A DNA stretch of 64,000 bases, taken from the NCBI GenBank assembly GCA_039000515.1, contig JBCFYV010011135.1:27972991-28036990 (forward strand), read 5' to 3'. The stretch's first letter is position 1. Each line of letters opens with the position of its first letter. A program made the position numbers and the translations under genes. The notes under the pieces were generated by a model that was not told where the DNA came from, did no database searches, and saw nothing but the letters and a program-made list of their open reading frames with translations. Below, in pieces: positions 13,301 through 22,375 of the stretch. Origin of the DNA: Timema cristinae. Taxonomy: Eukaryota; Arthropoda; Insecta; Phasmatodea; Timematidae.

Positions 13301-16300
13301 TCTTCTTATTTGATAGTAGTTTAATCTTCTATGACGACATATTTTGGAGTTATTATTGCTTGGTCTAAACCTAAATTGATATTCGATTATTTTTGATATT
13401 GCTATTTGTAAGACTCTAAGTTAATCATATTGATATATCGAGTTTGGTATTACTAAGTGTGTAATGTTTAATGTGTATTTATTATTTGATTTATCTCCGA
13501 ATATGTTAATAGATTGTTAAATACCCAATATGAACAAAAAAGTACAGTTTTATCCTAGTTTTTTTTAATGAATACTAATTCGACTCATTTTTATATAAAT
13601 AATAATATCACTTTCAGCATATAATATTATCGCTTTTTGAGAAAAACAAAATCACCTTTTCCCTAAAAATAACCACACCTTCTTCATATCTCTAATGATA
13701 ACTTATTGAGAGTCCCAACATTAGGTTGGAGAAGGGGCAAAGAAAATCCCAGCCCTTTAGATGCCGAGTTTTATCAAAACAATATATATAAATAAAACTA
13801 AGAATTTTCAATATTACCTCTATGGTGGTGACTTGGTTTAGATCAAACATATCTTCCCCTTCCAGGCGGGGGCCCTCGTCTCCACGGAGCACCATCTTCA
13901 AGTTGAGCCGGTCCTGCAGCTTCTTGCGCTCTTTGTTGGTGCGCTTTTTCTTGCGCTTTAGATCTCGCGCTTCTTCCTCCTAAAGGAGCAAGGAAAATAA
14001 AAAATAAAAGACTTCAACGTGAGGACATGAGAGAATTCAGATGTGCGTATCTTTTTTTTTACAAGTCGAGGTTATTAACACATAATGAGATAAACTCGTC
14101 ACTTATATCTCAGTTACCCTAAACAGGATTCAAACTATAAGCTTTGCCAGACATGAAAGAGGAATGGAAACATATAAAAGGGAATAAAAACAACAGGGCT
14201 TTTAGAGTGAAAAGAATAACACAGTTCACACTTTTACATTGCTGCTACTGGGCAAAAAGTTAATGGTTTCTTAAAAAAAATCTATCTCTACGCCCAATCC
14301 CCCGACCTAGGTTTCATTCTATCGGAACTCTTCAGAAGGGAGTGTGAAACGGGGGAGGGGGGGGGGGGAGCAGATAGAAACACTTTGATTGATTATATCA
14401 GCACACGAGAATTTCTATGAGCAAGAGCGAAACGACTTACCTATTTTTGCCGGGAAAGCTATTTTCACATACCTTACAAGGTTCTTTTACATGCCATAAC
14501 CGTCAAGGGACTGACGGTTTTAAATTCCATCTCAAAGGAAGTTGTGCTACAGAATTTTTTATCGCTCAAGAAGAAGCTGTTGACCGCGGCTAGGTTTGAA
14601 CCCACGGATATCAGGTCCTGAAGTGAGTACATTACCTCAAGACCACCGAGTTCAAATTTAGAGACACATTAAAAAAAAAAAGGAAACAATGTTAAAGGTA
14701 ATAAAATTACAAATTTTAGAAACAATCTTTATGTGTGTTGCATCATACCACATTTCAAGCTAACGGTTTAATGTCTCAATTTTACAGATATTTAATTTTT
14801 TGGCGGAGTGGGAAGTGAGGATAAAGATTTAAAAAAAAAAAAATCTGTACATGGACTGCCTTGATTAAAGATTGAGGATTATTTAATATTTATACTAAAA
14901 ATAGCAGTCCGATGTTTAAACAGTCGCTTAACAAACCTGTAACTCGGTAATCTGTTTGGCGACTGCTTCCAACTCTTCCTCGTCTTCATCGACTTGTACC
15001 GTCCTTCACCTCTTCTTCTTCTTTGACAGTCTCCTCTTCCCCTTCTTTGGCCTTCTTCTCGGCGAGCTCCCTCATAGCCTTCCACCAGTTGAGGAGGAGA
15101 CGTAAATCCTTTCTACCCAACACCTTGATGTCCTTGACGCACTCCTTAATCTCGGCCGTGGTCAGAGGGTGGTTCTCCGTCTCTTTGTCGTCAAATACAA
15201 TCTGTGACACAACACAAATTTATTAACAATTTTTTTTTTTTTTTTTACATAATTCAGAATAGGAAATATGCGAGGTCCATGTTTTCAATTTGAAGCAAAC
15301 TAAAATCCAAAATATGAAATTTTCTCAAAGCTGAATCAAAATACAAAAAGTTTTTTTGTTGCTTATTTCATACTTGAAAAATATATTTATTAGAGGTGTA
15401 CTGATTCAGTAAAACCAATTACCGATGCCGATTGGTTAAGATACGTGTTCATGATACGATTATTTACACCGACCAATCACGATTATTGATTATTTATTAA
15501 TAACTATTGAGAAATATGCTTAAGAGAATGATAACAGATAATGTGATTAATACAAAAAACATCGTATAAACACAAAAATATATTTTATGCATAACTGGAG
15601 AAAGTTGGAACTATATTGTTAATTTTATCAACAGTATGAACTTATGTTACTGTATCTGGTTATGTAATCGTTGCATAGCCCGCAACCCAGATAAAGTGTG
15701 TACATAAGTTGGTTTTTTTTGCGATTTTGATCACTGAACTCCCACCTAAAAATGTTTAATTCAAATTCCAACTAAAAAGAAAGAGTTAATCGAGGTAATA
15801 ATCAGTGACGCACTAGTAATCGTCTGATAACGGTTCATCGGTATTTGCAAAATATCAAAAAAATAAATATCAAGATCCAGGTTTCAAATCATTTTAACTA
15901 CGCACGGTCCATATGAAGGAGAGGGTAAAATAAAAAGCAAAGTATGGAGGTTTTGAGGTATCGAGTGGATACTAATTTGTGGTTCTGACCTCCGAAGCCC
16001 CTTGCAAGGCCTCCACGACGTTCTCACTGCCGAGGAACTTGGTCACCGTCATCTTGTGGTGGAGGGTGTAGTCGTTGTCGGGGTACCCTTCTGCCCGTGC
16101 CTTCTTTTGTTTCTCAGGGTGGTAGACACTCAACTTGTTCTTTGGCTCGACGTCCAATTCCTCAAACACGTACTTGGGGTCGAGGAAGCGAGCGTCCAGC
16201 TTGTCGGGCGCCTTGTAAAACTGGCACACTACGAAGATCTCGGCGGACTCCGCTCGGGACGCCTGCGGTTTGGTCGAGTGCACCTGATGAGCGACAAAGA

Positions 16301-19300
16301 GGTTGTGATCAACATATATTTTGCTAGACATGGTCTCTCAATAAGCCAAATTCGATATTTGGATTTGTAAGATAGTGGAATAGACCCCAACTCTAATTTG
16401 TTTTTAACCCTTTTAGTGCCGCGCCCATTCCAGAATTTGCGCGCTAAGAATGCCAGAGGCCTGTTAGGTTTTGTGTGCAGACTGCCAGTTATTTCCTCAT
16501 TTTTTAAGGGTTTTCCAGAAAATTCGCCAAACCTGTATTTATGAAGCGATTATTTTGATTATGCTATCATTTTAGTCCATATGTACTGTTCTTTAATAAT
16601 AATAAATCATTATTATTATTATTATATAATTATTTAGCACCACGTCTTACTACCTGTTCGGGTTATACGCTTTAAGTACTAATTATGCTAATGGATTAGG
16701 AATTGGGAAGGTTAAATTAGAGGAAATGAACCGCATTTGCGTGGAGGGAGAGTGGAAAACCATTTAAGGGGGAAAAAAACCTAATTCACCCGCCGAGATT
16801 CAACCTAGATGTTCTCGTCCTCAGCAGTCGAGCTCAACATGACTAGCGTGTTAGCTAACTACGCCACCGAGGCGGGTAATATATTTTTACAATTTAATTA
16901 AAATTATTTAATTCCTATATTATAATTTTTTTTCTCAAAACTAATGCTAAATAACATATTTTAAAAAATATTGTATATACATTTCAATATTATTTTGTTG
17001 TAGTGCATTTTGTTTAATACAAAAATGAATAGTTTATATGATTATAAATAATAATTACAGGAATTTTTATTTGATATCCTACATTATATGTTTTTGAGTC
17101 ATTATTCTTACATTACAACAAGATTTATCATATTGCTTACCTCATGAATACATATTAAGCCAAAACATAATGAATGCATTTTTTTTTTAACTCTTTATAA
17201 TTAATAATCTCATATTAAAAAAAATATTTCTTAATTCATAAAGTACCTACACATGTTTACTTACATTAGTAAGTAAATCTTTTTATTCACATGACATAAC
17301 ATGAAAATCTAAATAGTATATTTTTCTAAACTCAAAATAATTTAAACCCGTACATTTGAAAATTGTTTACAAAACTATTTACATCAGTATGAATAATAGC
17401 CACACTTATGTTTTAAACATGCAGCCCCCATGTAAACCAGCGTAGCACTTAGTGCCTTGAGTATGTGACCGTTCCATTGTAAACGTACTAAACTCCCGGT
17501 TCCAATAACAGCTATTTACTGGTGATTTTTGTTGCCAACCTTATATAAAATTTTTAATTAGCACCCCATTAAACCGCGTTAGCACTTACTGCCTTTGATG
17601 TATGTGAGCGTACATTGAAGGACTACATTAACTGGTTCCAAACAGGTATTGCCTGGTATTCCAATATATAAAATAATAGAAGGAAATTTTCTCTTTCCAG
17701 TGCTATATGACCATAATACACTATCTATCAGATAAAGCGAGAACTAAATCAAATCTGGTGAACCAACCTAATTGGCTCTTGCATTTTTAACGATAGTGAT
17801 AATAGGCGGAGCCGATTAGATCGACTCATGGCACTAAAAGGGTTAATTATTTACCTTACGACAGTAAAGTTCCATGAAAAAAAAAAAAACAAAAAAAAAC
17901 TCACCAACTTTTTTATAAGGAAGTAAAACAATTATTATAAGTAGGACCTATTAATAAAACAATAAAGCATTTTGAATGTTTAGCTTCAAGGTTATATTTA
18001 AGTGTGATATTTATTCAAACTGTGAGAGTTTTACTCGGGTGGATATATTTTGTTGAGGTAGGGAATTTTTATGGCAGCAAAATATTCAGTTGGCAGTAAT
18101 GAATTTGTATAGCGTTCTTTCCTACTATTCACTACTACTGATAATAAAGAAAAACCTAAGTTTTACATTAAATTAGAATCTTGAATTATTTTTAATTGTG
18201 GATGTATTATAAAAGCAATAAAATTTAAGTTTTTTCTTTAATAACGTTATAAAAACACAAAATAATTACAAAATGTATAAAAAATATTTGTAACCAGTAA
18301 GACAGGTGTAAAGTGAAAATGTTTGTAATTTTTTTTATTAACAGTAAATAGTGATTTGACAATAAAATACTCTCTAATATTTTATATAATCGTACAAACT
18401 ATTTATTATTTACCTGCTCCAATGGCCGCATAGTTTAAAGTGTTGCTCTTGTTTAAAAATAGACTGCTGATAACAGGCAGATTGGGGTTTGAATCCCAGT
18501 CGGATGTCTTTAGGGTACTTTTCACTAAACGGTTTTCCACTCTCCCACCATGCAAATACGAGTATACTTCATCTAAATTCATCCTTCCTCATCCCTAACT
18601 CTAAAGTGTAATCAGTAAATATTTGTATAACCTGAACAGTAGTATTATGTAATTATAATTAACCAATGTACATGTGTTGTAACTCACCCCTGTCAAACCT
18701 AATATGTGTCAGTCAAGTAAGGATTTCTCTGAGATTTTATGGAAAATTTAATGAATTTCTCTAAACAATAAAGGTTAGGAATCACCTTTACCATAATGTG
18801 GTTGATAAAACCTAAAAAAATTTAGATAGGAAAAATATATTTTAATTTTATTTAAGGTATTTATTTAACATCCACTTTTCTGAACCGAATGATTACATCA
18901 GCACAAGACTTATGAATTAACTTAAATCTAGAACAAACACAGCCGTTAATCAACGATACATTTTTCCGCCATGCCGAGAAACGAGCCCGGGATCCTTAGC
19001 TTAGTAGGCGGACAAACCATTAAAGAAGCTAAGGCGTGAGAAAATCTCCCTTATAGAAGGAAAAATTGATTCAGCCACGTTCCCTACGTGAAGCTCACCT
19101 TTTTGAAGAGCTGCTTGAACACCCAGATGAGCGGGTGGTAGTCTTTGGAGCGGAACACCTTGGTGATAAACCATCCCCCCTGTCTCAGGAACAGAGTCGC
19201 CAACTTGAGCGCGCTTAGCGTGAGACATGTCTGTTGGTAAGCATCGTGAAGCCAGTTCTTACCTTGACAGGAAAAAAAAAAAAAAACGTGACAAATTGCG

Positions 19301-21774
19301 AGAGGCCGACCTTATGCTGTGGGCAGGAGTCGTTGAAGCGTTATAACTTTAACGTGGCAACCAATCACCTTTGGATACATTGTTTATTCATATTAAAGAT
19401 GGATCGAGTTCTATATTTTATGAATTTGTATCTTAAATTTTCTTTTGAGTCACTTATCCAAATTGAAATCCTTAAAACATTTAAGTTTTAATTAATTATG
19501 GTTAAGACTTAGATAAAAACTTAAGATTGTCAAATAAAGTAAAAGGTTACTATACACCGATGAATTAACGAAATGACTTAATATTAAAAAGTTAAAATTG
19601 ATACTGTATACTTTAATGTTATAAACTGCTAAGCTGTGCTTACAACAAGTATAAATACACTCTTTTCACTAGTTTCTTATTTAATAATATATACTTACCA
19701 ACATTAGGAGCTCCGTCGTGAAGGATTACATCTGCTTTCCAAGTCTGCAGTTCCTTCTGAAGTGACAGCCGACACTTATCCGTGGTGATATCTTCTTGGA
19801 GACTGATACACCCGGGGACTGCCTTGAAGGGATACATATCGACACCTGAACAAAAAGAAACACTTGAGTTTAAGATGGTGAACATTGAACCCAAAGGTTG
19901 GTTGGATCCTCGACAGTTCCATGATCGGATGTATTCATTATTATTATTATTATTATACGCGTCTTACTACCCGTTCGGGTATACACACTTACACTAATGT
20001 GTAATGGTAGGGTGGTTGTGAGATGAAATGGAGGACCTACAGTTTAACGTGGGATCCAACCACTGTGGAGACCTGGCATTCACACATCACATTGATTAAT
20101 AGTCTTGTCAGAGGAGAAGGAAGGGTTGGCAATCAGATAAATCTGTGCCAGGACCGAGGATTGAACCCCGCCCCAGCAAGAAGTCTGACACCTTACCCCT
20201 AGACCGCCAGGTCTCCCAATGTCGGCAGTACTGAAGAGGCGCAGTAGGAAAATGAGTGAGGCAGTTTACCGTTGCGTTCCTCCCCGAGCCAGAAGGTACA
20301 GTTGCGAACTCACTCGGTCTGCCAAGCTACCGACTGACCCTACAAGCGACACCTTCACTCCATCTTAGTCCTATTACATTACTTAACTTTATTAAGGTGG
20401 GAGTACAGGGAAGATTTGAATTAGGTTAAGTGTTTTTGTAGCAAAACATTTTATTGGCACCCGCCCAGTTGGTGTAGTTAGCTAACGCGCTAGTCGTGTC
20501 TAGCTCGACTGCCGAGGACAAGGAGATCGAGGTTCGAATCTCGGTCGGGTGAAGTGGGGGTGGTTTTTCCTAAATGGTTTTCCACTCTCCCTTCCACGCA
20601 AATGCGGATTCACTTCCTCTAAATTCAACCTCCCCAATTCCTAATCCATTAGTGTAATTAGTACTTAAAGCGTATAACCCGAACGGGTAGTAGGACACGA
20701 TGCTAAATAGTAATAAAATAATAATAAAAACATGTGTCAGAATTTGTTTCATTATAATTAATTTGAAAATGTTCCAGAATTTTTTGGGCAGGATATTAAA
20801 AAAATAGCTTTGCATATAGGCCTACAGAAATTTAGTTTGATAAATAAAAATAACTAAAATGTAGGTATACATATTAATTTAAAAGTATATCGCTAAAATT
20901 ATGTGGATGGAAACCACGCGAGTTGTTCTGTTCCATACCATAAAATAATCTTAATATTGGTTTGATTCATGTGCCAATTGTGAATAAAAATTAATTTTGG
21001 TAGTGATATTTACAGAGAAAACATGTTTCTGACATTCACATAAAAGTACTATTCCCAGTTGTAATTGTCATAGCTGATGAAACTAACCTACAACAATGCT
21101 CGACACGGGCATATTCTGTTTGGCCACTTGCATCCATCCTCCAGGGGCGGCACAAAGGTCGATACATACTCTCGAATTCTGAAGAAACTCAAACTTGCGG
21201 TTCAATTGGATGAGTTTGAAAGCTGCTCGAGATCTGAAACCTAGAAGCAAGAAAGTGTTTGTGTACATATATTAACATTTGTTCCTTTAGTTTATTTATT
21301 ATTAATTGTATATATCTACCTTATGGCTTTATCTATTTTATTTCATCCACTTGTGATAATATATATGTAAAATAAGCAAATCATTTTTTAAAATCTAATT
21401 TACTAAACAGATTATATTTAAACAGTAAACCCTCGCTCCCCCCTCCCAAATGATTTATAGTCTTTTGTTGGGTTGTTGAAATTAAATACTCAGCGAAGTG
21501 TATACACAATGTGTTTTAACGTAAACTGAGTAGAAGTCAGAAGTCGGTAAAAAAAAATCCTATCCACTGATAACCTAGTCATCGCTGTAGGCTTTGCATT
21601 AGTTGAGAAAAATGGGATGTTGACAACAGAAATAATATATATAGGATACAGCTCGGAGCTCTTGCAAGGTTATGGTTAATAAAAGCATCGCAATTATGAT
21701 ATATTACCAGTTTCTTTAGCGAGTTTGTAATATTTATCTTGCCGATGCTTTCCGATTTTATTTTTTCTCCCCAT
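1808..21774 (-). CDS. FTSJ3: FTSJ3 / Spb1-type pre-rRNA 2'-O-ribose methyltransferase, 13 visible exons, C-terminus outside window
   Basis: Nucleolar SAM-dependent methyltransferase that methylates ribose 2'-OH during large-subunit rRNA maturation (family knowledge). Visible exons: 21774-21708, 21240-21088, 19845-19699, 19262-19099, 16283-15990, 15201-14937, 13979-13818, 11407-11271, 9784-9711, 9160-9009, 6310-6040, 4259-4066, 1995-1808. All have GT donors, AG acceptors and compatible phases. They total about 756 codons; the human protein is about 847. The N-terminal FtsJ/RrmJ domain carries the SAM motif DLCAAPGGW (residues 50-58) and the full catalytic set K31-D117-K157-E192. The middle is acidic and lysine-rich. 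The Spb1 C-terminal domain begins near [10 protein letters not shown] and [14 protein letters not shown]. The last exon ends in phase 2, so at least one more exon lies left of base 1. One exon (14937-15201) carries a one-base frame disruption. Confidence 0.95.
2013..2819. repeat. Minisatellite, about 25 units of about 30 bp
   Basis: Unit is roughly GAGGAGGATAAAACATTAGA followed by a G-run and TGGA. ATAAAACATTAG occurs 24 times plus one ATAAAATATTAG. Four units carry an extra 16 bp, CATGGCCGCTGGAGGG. It sits in the FTSJ3 intron, ending about 20 bp from the exon 13 acceptor, so the transcript sees pyrimidine-rich CCCCCTCTAATGTTTTATCC units just upstream of the splice site. Confidence 0.97.
2820..3410. 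other. FTSJ3 intron sequence without recognised features
   Basis: AT-rich intron. No exon or repeat that I recognise. Confidence 0.5.
3410..3600 (+). mobile_element. LINE 3' end fragment
   Basis: One plus-strand frame reads [17 protein letters not shown], typical of the C-terminus of a non-LTR retrotransposon reverse-transcriptase protein. It is followed by AAACTTTCCCAAACCAAGGC and TTGAAACAGT, the 3' tail that recurs at 29.7, 51.9 and 54.8 kb. Confidence 0.55.
3605..3655 (-). mobile_element. SINE-C tail fragment
   Basis: Degenerate copy of the shared tail region (GCATCGCGTCTTACTACCTG), directly after the LINE fragment. Confidence 0.5.
3968..4016. repeat. (CT)n/(CA)n microsatellite
   Basis: CT-repeat merging into CA-repeat about 50 bp past the FTSJ3 exon 12 donor. 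Confidence 0.9.
4066..4259 (-). CDS. FTSJ3: FTSJ3 coding exon 12 (Spb1 C-terminal domain)
   Basis: Encodes [20 protein letters not shown], then [18 protein letters not shown] and [10 protein letters not shown], the start of the Spb1 C-terminal domain. ACTCAAG acceptor chosen by phase; donor GTTTGT, phase 0. Confidence 0.94.
4586..4850. mobile_element. Dispersed repeat shared with 8545-8780
   Basis: Starts TTAGAGATGGGACCCTTGAC. Aligns over about 230 bp with 8545-8780, including the TTATTG..GG and ACTTAACAA(C)..AGACC.. stretches. Probably a degraded DNA transposon with a TAGRGATGGGA-type end; the matching end in reverse appears near 9660-9690. Family uncertain. Confidence 0.5.
5622..5910 (-). 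mobile_element. SINE-E copy
   Basis: Minus-strand head reads CCTTAGCTCAGTCGGTAGCC (A-box-like) and GGGCCCGATTCCCGGC (B-box-like), followed by a body shared with 12.2, 47.4 and 53.0 kb. Tail CTGATCACAGGTGGAAAACA then GTAATGGATGTAAAG. Confidence 0.8.
6040..6310 (-). CDS. FTSJ3: FTSJ3 coding exon 11
   Basis: Begins [20 protein letters not shown] directly after the LWFEK of exon 10, then a KKNKKNKK basic patch and [10 protein letters not shown], matching DDGFEIVPIED of human. CCCTAG acceptor, GTGAGT donor, phase 1 out. Confidence 0.93.
6393..6681 (+). mobile_element. SINE-B copy
   Basis: Head GCCTCGGTGGCGTAGTTGGC (A-box-like), AGGTTCAATCTC (B-box-like), body, then the shared ACCCGAACGGGTAGTAAGAC tail and a long (TAA)n. 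Confidence 0.92.
7200..7372 (-). mobile_element. SINE-C, degraded
   Basis: Minus-oriented body with ATGGAAAACCATTTAGGAAA and a decayed tRNA-like head ending near CACTGAATCGG. The copy at 7385 is inserted next to it. Confidence 0.6.
7385..7699 (-). mobile_element. SINE-A copy with target duplication
   Basis: Full copy, head on the right (GGTGACCTGGTGGTCTAGGG on the minus strand), (TAA)n on the left. Flanked by TGAGGGAGTT and TGAGGTAGTT, a 10-bp duplication with one mismatch. Confidence 0.93.
8545..8780. mobile_element. Dispersed repeat, second copy of the 4586-4850 family
   Basis: Begins TTAGGATTGGAACCCTTGAA and follows the same order of blocks as 4586-4850 in the same orientation. Confidence 0.5.
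9009..9160 (-). CDS. FTSJ3: FTSJ3 coding exon 10
   Basis: Encodes [20 protein letters not shown], then [12 protein letters not shown]. The LWFEK end corresponds to NLWFSK in the human protein. GTCAG acceptor behind a T-run, GTAAGT donor, ends in phase 0. Confidence 0.92.
9258..9553 (-). mobile_element. SINE-A copy with 12-bp target duplication
   Basis: Full-length minus copy. Flanked by a perfect 12-bp duplication AAGATGTATGGA at 9246-9257 and 9554-9565. Confidence 0.95.
9711..9784 (-). CDS. FTSJ3: FTSJ3 coding exon 9 (short acidic exon)
   Basis: Twenty-four codons of acidic, Ser-rich sequence ([20 protein letters not shown]). TTTTTAG acceptor. The GTGAGT donor at 9710 gives the phase that joins exon 10; a GTTTGG site seven bases earlier would not. 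Confidence 0.85.
10020..10395 (+). mobile_element. SINE-A copy with expanded (TAA)n tail
   Basis: Head GGTGACCTGGGGGTTTAGGG, B-box-like GGGTTCAATCC, full body and shared tail, then about 95 bp of (TAA)n/(TAAA) at 10297-10394. Confidence 0.93.
10396..10940. other. FTSJ3 intron, purine-rich stretch, no gene
   Basis: About 10510-10690 is rich in AGGAAAGG-type purine repeats on the plus strand. No coding frame or known family recognised. Confidence 0.4.
10941..11198 (-). mobile_element. SINE-B copy with target duplication
   Basis: Minus copy about 70 bp from FTSJ3 exon 8. Flanked by TTAAAAGAATT (10930-10940) and TTAAAATAATT (11199-11209). Confidence 0.93.
11271..11407 (-). CDS. FTSJ3: FTSJ3 coding exon 8 (acidic linker)
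   Basis: Encodes an acidic linker with [17 protein letters not shown], aligned with the DLDPEEL..RMRF stretch of human FTSJ3. TTACAG acceptor, GTAAGT donor, leaves in phase 2. Confidence 0.88.
11660..12003. mobile_element. Short TIR element, TAGGGATGTGCGA family
   Basis: Left end TAGGGATGTGCGAGG; right end, read from the other strand, GGTGTGCGAAACTTCG. hAT-like by its terminal bases. I could not find a clear 8-bp duplication. Relatives at 24683, 57911 and 58739. Confidence 0.5.
12222..12470 (-). mobile_element. SINE-E copy
   Basis: Body shared with 5.6 kb (TTCAAGCCATATATTTTC and ACTGTGAAAGGGT). Tail reads AGGCTGGAAATAGTAG and then GTAATGGATGTAAAG on the minus strand. The head is degraded. 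Confidence 0.7.
12490..12692 (-). mobile_element. SINE-C, degraded
   Basis: Minus copy with CGAGATTCGAACC (B-box-like) and the CAGTACACCTGATCG block, lacking a clean tail. Confidence 0.6.
12730..12872 (-). mobile_element. tRNA-headed SINE fragment
   Basis: Minus-strand ACAACTTAGCTCAGTAGGTA head with ACTTAAATCTAGAACA body, also present near 18.9 kb. Related to SINE-E by the head. Confidence 0.45.
12901..13694. mobile_element. hAT-like non-autonomous DNA transposon, copy 2, perfect 8-bp TSD
   Basis: Left end TAGGGACATGCAAAA, right end inverted TAGAGATATGAAG. Flanked by identical octamers ATGATAAC at 12893-12900 and 13695-13702. Homologous to 642-1578. Eight-base target duplications and T/CAGRG-type ends are typical of hAT elements. 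No transposase reading frame. Confidence 0.8.
13818..13979 (-). CDS. FTSJ3: FTSJ3 coding exon 7
   Basis: Fifty-four codons: [20 protein letters not shown], a basic helix, then [13 protein letters not shown] and DMFDLNQV. Acceptor CTTTAG, donor GTAATA, phase 0 on both sides. Matches the family's KRKKKKLLREQRKQ and ELKMDLPG region. Confidence 0.93.
14390..14660 (-). mobile_element. SINE-D copy
   Basis: Minus-strand head GGTGGTCTTGAGGTAATGTA, B-box-like GGGTTCAAACC, then a body shared with 23530-23825 (GATATCCGTGGGTTCAAA; CTCGTGTGCTGATATAATCA). Confidence 0.75.
14937..15201 (-). CDS. FTSJ3: FTSJ3 coding exon 6, with an apparent one-base frameshift
   Basis: Begins [20 protein letters not shown] and contains [13 protein letters not shown], strongly conserved. 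After EEEEVKDG the frame hits TGA at 14988-14986. The next frame instead reads [16 protein letters not shown] and runs to a phase-0 GTTTGT donor that joins exon 7 correctly. The exon is 265 nt, where 264 would keep phase, so one base too many lies in about 14990-15015. Either an indel error in the assembly or a real lesion. Confidence 0.85.
15392..15860. mobile_element. Possible degraded hAT-like element
   Basis: Starts TTAGAGGTGTACTGATTCAG, a hAT-like terminus, and contains ACCGATGCCGATTGGTTA and, inverted, CGATGAACCGTTATCAGACG. Right end and duplication not clear. Confidence 0.35.
15990..16283 (-). CDS. FTSJ3: FTSJ3 coding exon 5 (catalytic Glu)
   Basis: Ninety-eight codons starting [20 protein letters not shown], with catalytic Glu192, then [13 protein letters not shown]. 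Acceptor CATCAG, donor GTCAGA. A long reading frame on the opposite strand of this exon is a shadow. Confidence 0.95.
16408..17842. mobile_element. piggyBac-like non-autonomous element flanked by TTAA
   Basis: Terminal inverted repeats CCCTTTTAGTGCC and GGCACTAAAAGGG, each directly next to TTAA (16404-16407 and 17843-17846). TTAA duplication with CCC.. ends is the piggyBac signature. The 1435-bp element holds a SINE-B at 16605-16876 and two internal direct repeats (about 17422-17545 and 17563-17662, both with GTAGCACTTA/GTTAGCACTTA). No transposase frame seen. Confidence 0.85.
16605..16876 (-). mobile_element. SINE-B nested inside piggyBac-like element
   Basis: Minus copy with shared tail (ACCACGTCTTACTACCTGTT on plus) and head ending GCCACCGAGGCGGGT. 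Lies wholly within 16408-17842, so it came later. Confidence 0.88.
18418..18655 (+). mobile_element. SINE-C copy, degraded
   Basis: Plus copy: GGGGTTTGAATCCCAGTCGG (B-box-like), CGGTTTTCCACTCTCCCACC body, and a decayed tail TATAACCTGAACAGTAGTA. Confidence 0.65.
18875..19045 (-). mobile_element. tRNA-headed SINE fragment
   Basis: Minus-strand TTAGCTTCTTTAATGG..CTAAGCTAAGGATCCCGGGC, related to the 12.73 kb fragment and the SINE-E head. Ends about 55 bp from FTSJ3 exon 4. Confidence 0.45.
19099..19262 (-). CDS. FTSJ3: FTSJ3 coding exon 4 (second catalytic Lys)
   Basis: Encodes [20 protein letters not shown] and then [14 protein letters not shown] with catalytic Lys157. The acceptor is TGTCAAG followed by GTAAG; the donor is GTGAGC. 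Ends in phase 0. Confidence 0.94.
19699..19845 (-). CDS. FTSJ3: FTSJ3 coding exon 3 (catalytic Asp)
   Basis: Reads through [13 protein letters not shown] and ends in LHDGAPNVG, which contains catalytic Asp117. TTCAG acceptor and GTAAGT donor, phase 1 at both ends. Confidence 0.95.
19938..20217 (-). mobile_element. SINE-A copy, slightly degraded
   Basis: Minus copy with several small deletions. It starts after (ATT)n and ends at CCAGGTCTCC. No clear target duplication. Confidence 0.88.
20459..20728 (+). mobile_element. SINE-B copy
   Basis: Plus copy: CCCAGTTGGTGTAGTTAGCT head, GAGGTTCGAATCTCGG (B-box-like), body, shared tail, A-rich end. Confidence 0.9.
21088..21240 (-). CDS. FTSJ3: FTSJ3 coding exon 2 (SAM-binding motif)
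   Basis: Carries [13 protein letters not shown] with catalytic Lys31, then DLCAAPGGW, the SAM-binding motif I. TTCTAG acceptor, GTTAGT donor, phase 1 at both ends. Confidence 0.95.
21708..21774 (-). CDS. FTSJ3: FTSJ3 coding exon 1
   Basis: Start ATG at 21774-21772, reading [20 protein letters not shown], which matches the conserved N-terminus of the family. Ends in phase 1 at a GTAATA donor. I chose this Met because residues before it are not conserved and the family starts with MG(K/R)K. Confidence 0.93.
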
Positions 21775-22375
21775 TCTTTGAGGATATCTTGAAACCTATT
21801 CACATTAGTTAATAAACACGCAGATAATAATTATACACGTGCAGACGTAATGATTCACAGACGACCACCATTGATCATGTACAGGCTTGGAACATACAAA
21901 CAACAAATAATATAATAATATGTGTAAAAGCCTTAAAGCTGCCAGTTATGAACTCTAAATATATACTTTATAGAACAAAGTAAAAGGATTGTCGATATGT
22001 ATATATATTTTAAATATATATTTAAATTATTTTTAAGTGTCAAATTAAACATTAAATTATTTTGTCACGATAAGTTTGGCTTCCTGATATTATTTTTAGT
22101 GTATTGTTTTATGACAGAAAACAAGGAAATCACACAATTAATCTTTAAAGTAATTATAAACATATAAAAAATACAAAAGAATTATTGATACATATATTAA
22201 CATTTTTATTTCATATTAAAAAAACGTGATACTTCTTCATAACTGTAATGAATAAATAATACTATGGCTTAATTGTACGTAGTTGGTGTCAGTGTTTAAT
22301 TTATGTACTTGTTTGTCAAGACAGCGCCACTCGCTTTTACTTTGGTTGTGAATGGCTATTAAACAATGAGGGAAG
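21775..22375. promoter_or_regulatory. Shared divergent promoter region FTSJ3 / MED19
   Basis: The start codons of FTSJ3 (minus) and MED19 (plus) face away from each other across 601 bp with no SINE inside. A bidirectional promoter is inferred from position only. No TATA box or defined initiator can be assigned, and untranslated exons could lie here. Confidence 0.5.

Noticed and set aside
16002..16370. Long plus-strand frame over 122 codons
   Set aside because: Antisense shadow of FTSJ3 exon 5, which has strong family conservation and splice sites.
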